Below, piece by piece: positions 45,057 through 57,037 of a stretch of 64,000 bases of DNA (positions within the stretch are counted from its first letter, which is position 1; every line of letters starts with the position of its first letter). Origin of the DNA: Stenocarpella maydis (Eukaryota > Ascomycota > Sordariomycetes > Diaporthales > Diaporthaceae); NCBI GenBank assembly GCA_002270565.1, contig NQMI01000103.1, forward strand, positions 1 through 64,000, in the 5' to 3' direction. Under the pieces are notes generated by a model. The model did not search any database. It was given only the letters and a program-made list of their open reading frames with translations, and had not been told where the DNA came from. The translations under genes and the position numbers were made by a program.

Positions 45057-48000
45057 ATGTCTTTTGCAACGGCCACGGATGTCCCCCCCGGTGTCAGGAC
45101 GGCGGAAACCCCAAAAGACCTCAGCCTGTGGCACAGTAAGAGTGAGATCCTCCGTGATCTTTATCTCTGCCAGAAGAAAACTGCCAAGGATTTCAAGGCC
45201 ATCATGGAAAGGGAACATGGGTTCCCCGAGACATTGAAGTGGGCGCTATTTTACAAAGCGGCGCGTGCAGTGTCAGCTAACTGACACGCATAGGATCTTT
45301 GAGTACCAACAGATACTCCACCAGGAATTGAAATTGAGAAAACCTCAACGCCGACAAGTGGGCTTTTATCAGTTCACTGCTCGCCAGACGCAATGCACAA
45401 GGCAAGAGCAGTGAGGTGCTTCTCAACGGCGCCAAGGTCCAGAATGTCGACAAGAAGATCAAGAAGTCTTTCCACAGCAAATCCTCCCGGCGACGCCCAA
45501 AAGGTCAGGAGTGACCCCCAGGAGTAATATTCTCTTTCTTATACACGTCGACAGTGCTGGCCAGATTCAGGTCACATTGCAGCACTTCCTCCTGGAGTGA
45601 TGATCAGGACCCCATCGCCGGAGCCCCCAGCACTTGTGCTTCCCCCTGCATTTGGCTGGAGGCTGGCAAACAACCAGACACGACAAGACGAAAGATGTCA
45701 GCCGTTAAAGGTGTTCCTGCAAGAATATCCAGCTGATTCCGGCTGGCTCGGGTCACTGCTAGGCACCGTGCCTTTCTCAGAACGCGGTTATGATGGCCAA
45801 ATCATGCCAGAGACTCAGCTCAAGAAAGAAGATTGCCCCATCAACAAGTTTCTTACAATCATGAATGAGAATCGTGAGTCCTGAAAATGCGTCCTCGCTC
45901 TCCGTTACAAGTAACCGTTACATGAGAATAATCCACAGAACACCAATTCAATCGGACCAGTCTGGGGCTGTTCGGACCTAATACCAGTCTGAGCATCCTG
46001 GGGAAGATGTGTTTTGACTTCTCCAACCATCTACAGGGCAGGACCATTTCAACACCAGAGATGAAATCGATTCTTGACTGGATAGGATTCTCGTCATGTA
46101 TTATCCTATTGAAGACTTTCTTTGTTCAGAGATCTTTGACAATATTCGTCTTCTGGCAAGCTTTGTTCATAACTGTTTACGATTTAAAACACGTGGCCGC
46201 CTTCGACATCATGTTGTCTCTCTACATGTCTATCACTAATTAACTGCTAAGGAAAGGAAGAACCGGACGTCTATTTGCACCTCGACACCTTCACAGGTGT
46301 GCAAGCATGGCCCCAAATCGAGTGGCGAGCATGGTCCAAAGGTATTTACGTGACAAGAAAGATTTGAACGACGCGTTGGTAGGCGCAGCAAAACACCATA
46401 TACCTGGCCTCCCGCCCGAAACCCCACGGCGAACGAGCTAGGGAGGGAGTTCTTGAAGCCGCTCTATCTGAGGCCTCCGGGAGGGGTCATGGCGCTGTAG
46501 TGCAGGGCTTGTTGCAATTTGGTGTCGACCCGAACGCCCGCAGACTTCGCGATTTGTCCGGCGAATCATGGCATCCTGTCATTCGAGCAGTCAATTCTGG
46601 GCAATTGGTTACATTACAAATTCTTCTCGCTTTACCAAGCCTCGACGTCATCATTCTGGACAATTTGATGAACGGCCCTGTGGAGTCGCCTCTTGATCCA
46701 TGTGCATTGCAGAGCATGGAGGGCCATCAGCGCTGCCAAATACTTGGATTATTCTCGACCTTGGACCTCGGTCCCGACACTCGGCGCAGAATTCTTTTTG
46801 ATGCAATCAGGCCTTGTCTTTGTGAGCAGCACCGCGGTCTCCTGCCAGACTTGGAATTCGTGGGCCAACTCCTTGACACTGGTTTGGCTTGGCTGGACCA
46901 CCAACAACATCATCTCGACAAGCCGACTCCACACTTTTTAGTGGATGCAGTCAGGATGCGTTGCAGTGTCATGGTATTGAATTACCTTATGGAACGAGAG
47001 GCGATGCTCCTCTCTGACCTATCCGTTGATACCATGGAAGCACTGTTGTCGAGCACCCTGGAGTACTGCCACAGACCGCAGGAGATGCTCGATTTCCTCA
47101 TGGAAAAGATCCCGGGATTCGGGTCATATGTTCAAGAGAATGCCTCATTTATTCTGATGAACTGGACAAAGTTTAACACCTGCTCGCAACATGCTGCTTA
47201 GGTCCGTCCTGACAAGTGGGAACAATGCTGTGAATTCGTGGCTGCAGTGAAGTGGGCTGTGGATCTGGGAACACCGTTAAGAGGCCCAGTTATTGTGCAG
47301 CTCGTCAAACATGCCCCGGAGGCTCTTGCGTTGCCACTGATCCAGGGAGTGGTGGAAGCGACCGAGAAAGATCTCTGCGGTGCGCTGCACCATTCAATCG
47401 ACCTTGGCCGTCTAAACCTGGCGGTTGCGCTCGTTGAAATGGACGCACCCATCAATCATCCCCTAAACATTGGTGGCGGTCCCGCTACTGCACTCCAACG
47501 CGCCTCCCGTCAGGGACATCCGCTCTGGTTCCTCCGCTTTCTAGTTGACAAGGGAGCGGGCGTGAATGCTCCCGCAGCACCGGATGGGGGATTTACTGCC
47601 CTTCAAGCTGCGTGCCATCGCGGCGTCCAATTGGAATCAATCAGTTTCCTTCTCGAGAAGGGAGCAGATGTTAACGCTCCGGCTGCTTCTCAAGGGGGAC
47701 GAAAAACACAGCACTTCAGATGGCGGCGAGCAGCGGACTACTAAATGTAGCCGGGCTGCTGCTAGATCACGGGGTCGGCGTGAATGCACTAAGCGGAATG
47801 CGCAGCTTACCAAGCTGGCCGGAACGCCCTCTCCCGACTTACGAGCGTGCATTTGGCCTGGCTGCATACCAGGGCAGGTTGGATATGGTTCATCTCCTAA
47901 TCGCGGTGGGCGCGAGAAGCTGGCGGACCGGATCCACAGGTTTTGATGGCGCCATTGAACTCGCTACGCGCAACGGCAGCTTTGCCGTTGCTCTTTTGCT

Positions 48001-48157
48001 ACAGGAAAATGCCGAATCTCAGTCTGGAGATCCGCTGGAAGCGGAAGTAGTGTGGCTGCAGGGAAATCCGCATGCATGTAGGTACAAGGGCACGATACAA
48101 TGGCGTTCGTGGAACGGTCGGGAGGGGAAGACAAGGCACAGTTCGCAAAATATCTAG
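45057..48157 (+). pseudogene. Broken Clr5-domain / ankyrin-repeat gene
   Basis: Starts at ATG 45057 with a Clr5-type N-terminus (WHSKSEILRDLYL, KDFKAIMEREHGFPETLK). Introns at 45239-45293 and 45504-45564, and a third of which the donor is GTGAGT near 45874 and the acceptor ATCCACAG near 45938, join a linker with Pro-rich sequence. After 46500 a long open region ends in ankyrin repeats (GGFTALQAACHRG, ISFLLEKGADVNAP, TALQMAASSGLLNVAGLLL). Several breaks are visible: a frame change in an A run near 45338, a stop at the end of the third coding block (46241), a frame change before 46440, TAG at 47199-47201 in otherwise continuous frame, and a frame change near 47705. Clr5 proteins with ankyrin repeats are common, variable fungal accessory proteins of unknown role. 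Damage in so many places argues for a pseudogene, unless the assembly is poor here. Confidence 0.7.
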
Positions 48158-48869
48158 AGGAGCAACCAGGCGGACTTTGCAAGTACATCTGGTGGTAGTG
48201 GCAACGATTGGGTTCTCTCGTTATGACTACCTAGTATACGCAGGAGTTCCAATGACATACATGTGAATTATCTCAAAGCAGCAATCTCCAGACCTTGAAG
48301 TCTCCTCGAAGGGTGGGCCAGAATACCATGCCGCAGTGACAGAGACCCCGTTAGTTTACGGACAAGGCAGCGTCCAAGATGGCAGTGGTTACCAGCCTGA
48401 GGGGCATTGAACGGAAGATTCCACATTCGCAGTGATCCAAAAAGCAAAGCTCGTTTGAACTTGTCTGTCTTGGCTGTCAGATCAGACCGGGTCGGAAATG
48501 AAAGTGATCAATGTAGCATTTAGGCTGTCCCGTTGGCCAGAGACACTGAGTCTTAGCAGACTTGGTTGTAAGTTGGGGTTTTATTTGTCCAAGCCAAGAT
48601 GCTAACAATAGATAAAAGGCAGCCAGGGGCTCTCTTGTGCACAAGGCCTATAACCCCCCATTGGAAACATTTCTTAACCCATCTAGGTTTTCAATCGCTG
48701 TCCCGGCTCGAGCTGGTCCATTTGAGCATTTCATTCCTCGTCCGGTAGAAGCGTGGAAAATGCCTACGGTATATCATGTACTGCTCGCTATTCATTTGTT
48801 TACTAATTTCCACTTTAAAGGAGGACAGAAAAACCATCCTGACTCCCATTTATTTCGTGTATGCACAAG
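48158..48869. other. Intergenic
   Basis: No gene is supported between the ankyrin pseudogene and the convergent secreted-protein gene. Confidence 0.5.
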
Positions 48870-49497
48870 CTAAGCATTGGTCGCCCAGCCCCTCTGGGCC
48901 GCGTACTCGTTCGCGGTACATGGTTTATTCTCGTGGACGACCCTGTGTTCTGGAATCACATTTCCCTCCGTCGGAATCTGAAGGAAAATCGTCTCAGTTG
49001 CCCCGGGAAAGTAGGACCCGTGGCCGAGCCGGCTGACGTCCTCGATATCTGCCGCGAACAGCAGTCCTGCCTCGCCCGGCGTGAGCACGAATTGGGTGGA
49101 ATTGTCGTCCGGGAGGGTGATCACCCCGAGTCCCTCGAGAATTAAGACCCATCTGCAGCAGATGGCGTTAGCACACGTATGTTTAGTCCATTTTCTCGCT
49201 GTATAAGAATTTGGAACGAGTGTTTAGTCACTGATTGAATGGTGCAGTGTGGTCCGGGCTGTCGTAGCCAGCAGGGACTACGTTGTAGGTGATGTTGGTG
49301 ACGTCCCCAAGGCTCGTGGTCTGACTGCCCACAATCCCGGGCTGGGTCGAGGAGACGAAAGGCGTGGCAAGCTCCCAGCACTCGAAACGCGACTTCCCGT
49401 CGGCGGCGCTGACCACCGTCACGTTCAGCTTCGCCGAGTGGACTGGCTTTTGTGTTGCTAGGAAGAGGAAAAATTGGAGCAGTCTGGAGCCTTTCAT
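48870..49497 (-). CDS. Secreted cupin-like small protein
   Basis: Exon 1 is 49497-49232 and exon 2 is 49152-48870, 182 residues. The intron (CA|GTGACT .. CTGCTGCAG|ATGG) joins to give APFNQWVLILEGLG. Residues 1-22 (MKGSRLLQFFLFLATQKPVHSA) are a signal peptide. The mature part has FECWELATPFVSS, GDVTNITYNVVPAGYDS, then VLILEGLGVITLPD and IFLQIPTEGNVIPEHRVVH. This beta-rich pattern with late Glu and His residues is seen in a family of fungal small secreted proteins with a cupin-like fold. One or two sequons (NVT, NIT) suggest N-glycosylation. The function of the family is unknown. The gene looks intact and is convergent with the ankyrin pseudogene. Confidence 0.8.
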
Positions 49498-50192
49498 GTT
49501 GTTGACTTTAGGGAAGGTTGGTTGATTGGACGGAGCATATGGCAGGATATGGCTAACAATTGCAAGTAACTGGCTTTGATGTCTTCAGGCTCTGTTCAAT
49601 GAGAGGGCTGGCTGAGATTGTGGGATTACATTCGGTCTCTTTGTTGCACTATATATATAGATAGACCTCCGTATCTTGGCTATACGAATCGCGATCGAAG
49701 CCAGTCCTCATGCCCAGGGCAGAACAACTCTCGCTATTCTCTGCTTGTTCTTGTGCGCCATTGGCCCCCATTCTATCTGAATATACGTATGTCCTGCGCC
49801 ATCGGCCCCCATACTGTCTGACCATACATGAAGCCTGCGGGAAGTCCAGCTGAGCCTCGACGAGCTGTAGCTCACTCGGCGGCCTTTTGGTGGTAGGACT
49901 ATTAATGTTGGTATTACCTCACTGGTGAGACGAGATGCTTATGGATGGAGGTTCATCGGCTATAATCGGCTTGTACGTCCTAAATTGTCACACGTGGACC
50001 GAATAAAGTAAGCAACAGGGGCCCTATGTATCCTGACAAGCAGTGTCGACTCGTCCATAGGTGGAGGGGGGGGGCGGCTTTGACGCGAAAGGTACTTAAG
50101 TACGCGCATCGGGCCCCTCACCATCGAAGTACTTTTGGGAGCACGCTAAACTCTGACGCCATCCCATTCAGGTATGGAAATTTATCAACACG
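49498..50192. other. Promoter of the secreted gene and intergenic
   Basis: Upstream of the minus-strand secreted gene. A near-duplicate segment with ATCGGCCCCCAT appears near 49760 and 49800. A G8 run lies near 50068. No gene is seen. Confidence 0.45.
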
Positions 50193-50507
50193 TCAGGGTG
50201 GCCGCCTGGTAAGCTGGCCCAAATCCCGCTTCCTCTTCTGCTGCCGTTGTGCAGCCCGCACCCTATTCATCTTCCTCACAATCATCCTAGCGAACAGATG
50301 AAGTGACATGCTGCCGCCAACATCCGCGCCAGCAATAGCCTTGGCCGCAGTCCGAGCCCCAACAGGCAGGTCAGGCACATGGGTGGTGGTATTATACATA
50401 GCCCAGGTAACAGTCTGACATGATGAGGTAGTTAACAAGTTGCATACCGTTTCACGGAAGGGATGTTCGCCATTACTGAGGCGTGCCTGATCAAAATTGA
50501 GATAACA
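50193..50507 (-). pseudogene. 3'-terminal coding fragment of an unidentified gene
   Basis: A minus-strand frame of 104 codons ends at the stop at 50193 and is open from just past a TAA at 50510. It contains LSNGEHPFRET, TVTWAMYNTTTHVPDLPVG and GADVGGSMSLHLFARMIV, then a basic coiled C-terminus (MNRVRAAQRQQKRKRDL). Codon choice and the dense, non-repetitive motifs look like real coding sequence. A good branch site and acceptor (ACTAATG .. GATCAG) precede the LSNGEH segment, which suggests it was an internal or last exon. No matching 5' exons are visible in the next kilobase, so the gene is probably truncated. Confidence 0.4.
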
Positions 50508-51845
50508 TTAGTTTTTTTTTTTGTGGAAGTCAATATGTTGTATCTACTGGTATAGTTAACTATATCACATGAGTGCGATACTGGGGTTTTTTGCCCAACA
50601 CGGCTGGATGCTTCAAGCGGGCATTTATGATCACTTCTATTTGAAATTGTAGTATCCCAAGTACCTAGGTATGTCCTTCATGTATGAAACTGTGAGGCCT
50701 TGAGAAGAGCTCGTCATTGTTTATCCTTTGTCAGGTCCGGGTCAGTGCCTTGTTAGGCATTATGGATGCGAAACCACACGCAGGCTGCAACTTAAACGCA
50801 TTTTCGGCTCGAGAATTTCACCTCCCACAGAGAGGTATGCTGAGCCCATTAAATCATTTCAACTAGGATCTATCTCGCCAATGGTTACTGCTGTATTTCC
50901 ACGAAGTAACCACGTCGCAAACACATTCACCATCAGGGCCCAGACCACTACTGTGTATTAGATAAACTTAGCGATACGGAGCCAAAATTAGTGAAAGAAT
51001 ACTGTATGGGAAATTAGCCGTACTGTCAACTGGTGGTACGTTTGGTGTTGGTGTTGGTGTTGTTGGTGACTAGTTTTGGTCGCCGGCCGTGTTGGTCATG
51101 CGTGTTGGCCCCGAGAAGCTCGGCTTCGATGAGCGGGTGTTATGGTCCACTCGGGCTACTAAAATAAGTTTTATTTGACCAAGGCCTGTCCAAGGAACGA
51201 CCTGCAGCCCATTACTCGACCTTTGAAACCCCTAGGCCGGGGGCAGGTCCTGGAGCACATATCCAGGTGATTCCTAGGAGCACCACACAGGGCAAGTAGA
51301 GGCTATGTTGGTACCCCAGAATGTAACACAACGGCTTCGGCAACCCGGGCCGTGGCCCAGTGGTCCTCAAACTGGTGGCCAAATTGTCACCGTCGCAACC
51401 AATAGGGCCGCTACAGACCAAGTACGCCGGGCTTCAAACGCTGTCTCAGCTTTTCTGCTATTCGAACCTGGGAACGGCGTTTAAAGTTTCGTCCTCGGCC
51501 ATGAAAGAATTCTTTTCGAAGAGCCAAGGGTTTCATGACTCACTTACATACGTTCTTACTTAGTCACGCAACTAGCCAGTGAAAAGTTTCCATTTAAATG
51601 CACTGACCTTGACAGACGCTCGCGGCGTTATAAGAGCGATCTATCTCGGTAGGACGATGGCGTCCCCTTTATTTGACAACGCCTGCAAGTCTCTCTAACA
51701 AGAAATCAAGGTCCCAAAGTTGAATTGACCCCAAAATAAAAGAAATCGGCTTTGGAGCACCTGTTGAAAACTGCCCAGTTACTTCCTTTCACTCTGCCAA
51801 CTTCCCACCACATTTTCTCACAGCACTCCTGCAGTACTCCAAGAC
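50508..51845. other. Intergenic
   Basis: No gene is supported. A short GTTGGT-type repeat lies near 51040-51065. Confidence 0.45.
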
Positions 51846-52319
51846 ATGTACAGCGGGCAGGAAACCCTCCCTATTGCTCCCAGGAATCTCCAATTCTCTA
51901 CCCGCTCCGGATTACGCCAAGTCCGGCACATGATTTCAGAAATTGTGCCACAAATCTCTATCAAGGCATCACCTCGAAAGCCCACATTCAGCCTGCTTCA
52001 AGCAGCAGGCAACAATTACCAACTTCGGCATATAATGAAGACTGAACAAAGAGGGCAGCCACAAATGGTTGGCAATGCACCGGGGTATTTCGAAACCTCT
52101 CTCTCCATGGGTGGCTTGAATATCTTCCAGGGCGAAAATGATGTCTTCGATCCTCACCAATCGAATGTGGAATTTCGGGAGCAAGCACAAAAACCCAGCC
52201 ATATTGAGTTTGGTGCACAGAAAAGGTCTCTATCGTTAGCGGACAAAGTCAAGAAAGTGGCAAGCTCGTTTCCTGCCCCCAGAAAGTACCAAGTGTCCAT
52301 TAAATCAGGAGAGACGTAA
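51846..52319 (+). CDS. Hypothetical protein
   Basis: An open frame of 157 codons starts at ATG 51846. It is polar and basic, without a signal peptide or membrane segment, and ends KRSLSLADKVKKVASSFP.. with a short Lys-rich tail. No family is recognised, there are no introns, and a chance ORF cannot be excluded. Confidence 0.3.
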   Translation: MYSGQETLPIAPRNLQFSTRSGLRQVRHMISEIVPQISIKASPRKPTFSLLQAAGNNYQLRHIMKTEQRGQPQMVGNAPGYFETSLSMGGLNIFQGENDVFDPHQSNVEFREQAQKPSHIEFGAQKRSLSLADKVKKVASSFPAPRKYQVSIKSGET

Positions 52320-53465
52320 TAATCAGGGATGTGATTAGAGGTAGAGGGAAGAATTACACTACATACCATACTCGATATTCGCTTTCAACCTGCTAAGGTG
52401 GTTACAAACCCATGAATACCTGCTTCAGCTTTCCGAAAGAAGTCGGCAAACACAGTTTCAGTGCAGGAGTGCCATTGACTGATTCTCAAGAGAAATAAAA
52501 GAAGAGACCTTGAATGAGTGAAAGTATACTAATACACGCAGAGAGTGCCAGTCGTCCAAGCACCTACACTTCCAAGATTCCACTCTGTCAGTCAACCTCC
52601 CGCTTACAGATTCAAGCTTATTTTTCGTATATCTCATTCCCTCAGGGTATCCATGTCCAAAAAAGATGCTGTCATTGTCTTTTAAGTCGTCAAAAGAACA
52701 AATTGTGACCAGCCTTTGCAGGCTGCCTCGCAATTATCAACCGAGTCCCATGCTTTGGTCCACCCGTTTGCGTCGAAATTGCTTTCAGGCCTCGGCGCAG
52801 ATTCTGCGCATGCTGGATGTGCTAATATCGGCTAGAGGGCTTCCCTTACCATTAAGTTAAGCTGGGGTAGGGACGGTGCAATCATGCCCGCATAGAGGTT
52901 GCCATACTTGAGGTGGTCTCTCTCTGTTGTTCCAGCACTCATCAACGCTACGCCGATACGGGGCGACCCATGATCATGTCATTACATAGACTATTCATAT
53001 TTATTGAGTTGATTTACTAAATTAAGAGCTTTAATCATTTTTCGTGTGAAAAGGAGGGTGCGGCGGGACTTTTGTCCACCGGTTGTAGTACTTCAATGGC
53101 TGCGGACAGCTGAATCCGAGCAACCGGTCAAGAGTGGAAGACTCGGCCAGAAATCCCCAGCCAATCGGCCAAAAATGGCCGAGCAACACCAAGAGTTCAT
53201 TATCAAAGCAGTCTCTCCAGTAATTTCACATCAAGGCTCAGCAAACTACATTTTGATGACCATCATTGTAAATGATAAATCTGTTGATTTTTCAAAACAT
53301 TAGATTTTACCCAACATAGTCGCCTTCCTATGTCATCTCCCGCTCCCACATTGCCTCCGACCAAGTAGCCACTCTACTCTACTGTTTCAAATACGCACAA
53401 TTCTGCTCTCTTAGACACACCACGCCCATCAGGGGCGGAAAACTAGCAATATCTACCAGGGAATA
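52320..53465. other. Intergenic
   Basis: No gene is supported. 53130-53180 has several GGCCAAAA/GGCCGA words resembling those near 44.4 kb. Confidence 0.45.
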
Positions 53466-55489
53466 ATGCCTCCAAAATCTACCTCTGTTGCAGACTCCGA
53501 GGAGCCGGAGAAGCTTGTTCATAACGCTGAGCAAGGTACACGCCCGCCAGAGGAAAAGGAGCCTCAAAGGTCTATCACAGGTTGGAAGGTGGTCATTCTG
53601 CTCGAAAGTCCCAATGTATTCCTCTTGACAGCTCGCTAATCGTACTTCACCAACAGTGGGCTCTAGCGTATGCCTCCCTAATGTCCACCGTCCTCCTTTT
53701 CGCCCTCGACAACACCATTGTGAGAACCTCGGCTCCCATTTCGACCAATAACTGTGTCCTGACAGTCTACTCATGCAGGTAGCAACCATCCAGCCCAAGA
53801 TCGTCGAGACATTTGGGCACCAGGAAGACCTAGCATGGATCGGAGTCAGCTTCGTGCTGGGACAGTCCCTCATCCTTCCCATGTGCGTCCCCATCGTCCT
53901 GACCGTGTGGCCCAGGAAAGACTCCTAATACAGAGCTTGCAGCGGAAAATCGTTCGGCATGTTCAATATGAAACTGGTCTTCCTGGCGAGCCTTTTCTTG
54001 TTTGAGAGCGGGAGTGCCATCTGCGGAGCGGCCCCCAACATGGCCGCTCTCATCATCGGGCGTGTCATTGCCGGCATCGGCGGCAGCGGGCTCTACGTCG
54101 GGGCGTTGACGTACATCAGCGTCCTGACCACGACACTCGAGCGCCCCATCTACCTCGCCGGGGTCATGACCGTATGGGGTGTTGGGAATGTTCTGGGCCC
54201 CGTCGTGGGTGGCTCCCTGGCTGAGAGTTCTGCATCATGGCGTTGGGGGTTCTATATCAATCTTCCTATTTCCGGACTGTTTGCGCCGGGGTTCATCTTC
54301 TTGCTCCCCAGCATCAACGCAACGCCCGGAGTCACACTTACAGAGAAGCTTCGTATGCAGGATTGGGTCGGGATCGTTGTGTTTACCGCCTTCTGTGCCT
54401 GCTTTTGTATGGCTGGAAGCTTCGGTGGTACTCTGTTTCAGTGGGGCAGCGGCTCAGAGATCACTCTTTGGGTCGTGACTTTCGTCTTGTTCATCACCGT
54501 TATCCTCGTCACCATATTCCACCCCTTTGTTCCAGCCAATGGGAGGATGATGCCAGTGCAATTCATGAAGACGAAAGACCTCATCATTCTGCCCCTCCAG
54601 GCATTCCTTGTCGCTGGGTCCATGATGATGTCAATCTTCTACACTCCTCTGATTTTCCAATTCACCAGGGGCGACAACGCACTGCAGGGTGGAGTCCGTA
54701 TACTGCCTCTCATTTCAATGATCGTCTTCGGTTGTCTCCTCAACGGGGTCTTGATGCCGAGACTGGGTTACTACATTCCTTGGTATGTGGTTGGCAACGC
54801 GTTGCTTGTGACTGGCGCTGCGTTGATGAGTGAGTTGCGATTCACACGCCTGAATATGCTACGAAGTTGTTGCTGATTGCATATAGCTACCATCGATGCG
54901 GAAATATCAAACTCCAGTCTATATGGATACACGGTCCTCATCGGCCTCGGTATAGGTTGCTTCCAGAGTGCAGGCATCGCTGTGGTCTCGGCTCTCGCCC
55001 CTGCGTCCGAAGCCAGCAATGCCGTTTCTATCATGACCATCTGTAAGTACCCTATTAAATGAAGCTACCATAGAACTGAATTGACACAACTTGGCGAACA
55101 GCGCAGGTATTAGGCATCATTGTTTCCCTCTCCATTTCCGGATCAGTGTTCCAGAACATGGCCCTGAGGTATCTCGCCTCGGCTCTACCAGGGGCTACCA
55201 GCTCGGAGCTGGGCCAGCTGGTCACTGGCACTAGTGGGGGATTCTACAAGAGCCTTGGCCCTGATGAAAAGTATTTGGTTGTACAACAAGTGACGGCTGC
55301 TATCAGGGATAGCTTTTATTATTTGTGCGGTGTGACAGTCGTTGGTTTCGTCACATCTCTCTTTCTCAGCGTAAGTACGGCCCATGTGTTTTCGATGTCA
55401 GCCTTGAAATTCTCACTAAATCCTAAATGTCTGGTCCGGTCCCACAGCAAAAGAAACTCTTTGTCGCGAGCGGCGTTGCTCCCCATTAG
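53466..55489 (+). CDS. MFS drug/H+ antiporter-type transporter (DHA family)
   Basis: Seven exons (53466-53588, 53657-53719, 53779-53882, 53943-54829, 54887-55042, 55102-55370, 55448-55489) give 547 residues; all junctions keep frame with GT..AG introns. The short acidic N-terminus leads to a first helix ending LLFALDNTIVATIQPKI, the motif D1 of 14-helix drug antiporters. LAWIGVSFVLGQSLILP and GRVIAGIGGSG (motif B-like) follow, then GVGNVLGPVVGGSLAESSASWRWGFYINLP, motif C of proton antiporters, here described in two parts: GPVVGGSLAE and SWRWGFYINLP. About 14 hydrophobic segments are present, and the protein ends QKKLFVASGVAPH. It probably exports small molecules at the plasma membrane using the proton gradient; substrate unknown. 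It is convergent with the Zn2Cys6 gene (368 bp between stops). Confidence 0.9.
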
Positions 55490-55857
55490 CCGTGTCAACC
55501 TGTCCACCATAAAATGAACAAACTGAGCTCTGGGCTCAACAACCCCGGGTGCCTCTTAGGCGGCAGGATTCGAAGGCACGAAATGAGCTCCATTATTTTT
55601 ACATAATAAGAAAACCTGGGTTGCAGATGTACGTATTGAAGGTAGGAGGAGGATGGAATAGAGCCAGCAGCCTGCGGCATAGATCTCTGCAGGGTTTATT
55701 ACCGTATTAACTATCCAATCAATTCCGCTGCATGGAATCCGTGCATTGCTATGTACACAATGATTCTATTTGAACTTTGCAAAGTTAGGTACAGGTTGTG
55801 TTTGCAACACTTTAGTCCCCGTTCTGAATGGTGACCAGAGATGGTTTTAAAGGCCTT

Positions 55858-57037
55858 TCAATCCGAGTTGGTGCGGCACTGTTGAGTGAGCAGCGCACAC
55901 GGATTGTACCTGGAACGAAACACCTCAGTACGATCCTGTGCTTCCTTCTGAAGGCTGCCCTCGAGGCTTCCCAGCTTTGCGGCCATGGCACCGCCTGGGG
56001 GTGCAACAGGCCCGAGAGCCACCACCAGCTCCCTCAATGCCGCTGCGCTTCTCGACTGACTCATCTCACAGAGCTCACGGAGGCGGGCCTCGAGGTTGTC
56101 TAGCATCCCGAGATACACCGGGCTATCGGCCGCGGAGGGAACGCCGCCGCCCGAGGGTGCCTTGCGGAGCCAGGCGATGTAGTCGGCGACCACCGATGCC
56201 ATTACCACCGCCTCGGCCTGGGTGCGGAAGATCGCTGACGAGAATCTGGTCACTGGGCCGAGGATAGCTGCACCCGTTTCTTCGTCGAGTCCCCCCTGTG
56301 GACAAACCTCATCGTGTGGGTAAAAGGCTGGATTGAGCGAGTCGATGTTCATGTACTCATCCATAGGGAAGAACGCGAGTTCAAGGTCTGTGCCGGGTGT
56401 TTGGTGGTCAGTGTCAGGTTGTGATGATCCTCTGCATCTCCGCTCAGGAGAATGTGGCACGCGTTGATGTGAGGAGCTCGGGTCGTTGCCGCCGTTGATG
56501 GCATCGGCCATGCCGTCCGCTTCGATTGTAGTCGACAGGCCGACATTCAGTTGCGGCGCGTTGCGGCCGTCCAGATGGGCAGGTGTGGGGAGCAAATGAG
56601 ATGATGGCGAGCTATGAGCGGTGCCACTTGATGACGCCTTGAGCCGATTTACGTAGGCCTCGGCCTCATCTAGCACATGCTCCATGGTCAGCATGTTGGG
56701 CGGTAAGAATTGTGCATGAGCCGGACAGTGCTCAGATTTGCAGGCCACAGGGGTTCCTACAGCAAAACCCACCTAGACGCTTTTGCAACGCTTCGACCGT
56801 CTGGGTCAATTCAGCTTTGGACGGCTTCTGCGATGCAAGGTAGACACACCGCTCTCCCGCTCGCCTGCATTTGCCGCACTCTGGCTGCTCGCCACCGCAG
56901 CGCACCTTGCGGTCCCTGCACAGCTTCTGGCGGGTTAGAGGAGTCAGGCGGCGGGTGAGGGGAGCTTTGCGACATACCTTACATGCAACACGCCGGGAGG
57001 ACCCTCCATGCATCATGGCAATCTCTGGAGACGCCAT
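55858..57037 (-). CDS. Zn2Cys6 transcription factor
   Basis: Minus strand. Exon 1 is 57037-56978 and exon 2 starts at 56923. The intron (AAG|GTATGT .. CCAGAAG|CTGTGC) splits the zinc cluster and the join restores CKLCRDRKVRC, giving the full C-x2-C-x6-C-x6-C-x2-C-x6-C pattern through CGKCRRAGERC. A Leu-rich linker (KAELTQTVEALQKRL) follows. The rest of the protein is in another frame from about 56757 to the stop at 55858. The only GT..AG pair that would join them is 16 nt, too short to splice, so an indel or unseen intron lies near 56760-56773. The C-terminal part has an acidic middle region (ELAFFPMDEYMNIDS) and an alpha-helical end, typical of short regulators, often cluster-specific. Binding sites and target unknown. 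The convergent MFS gene is a plausible partner, but this is only positional. Confidence 0.8.
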
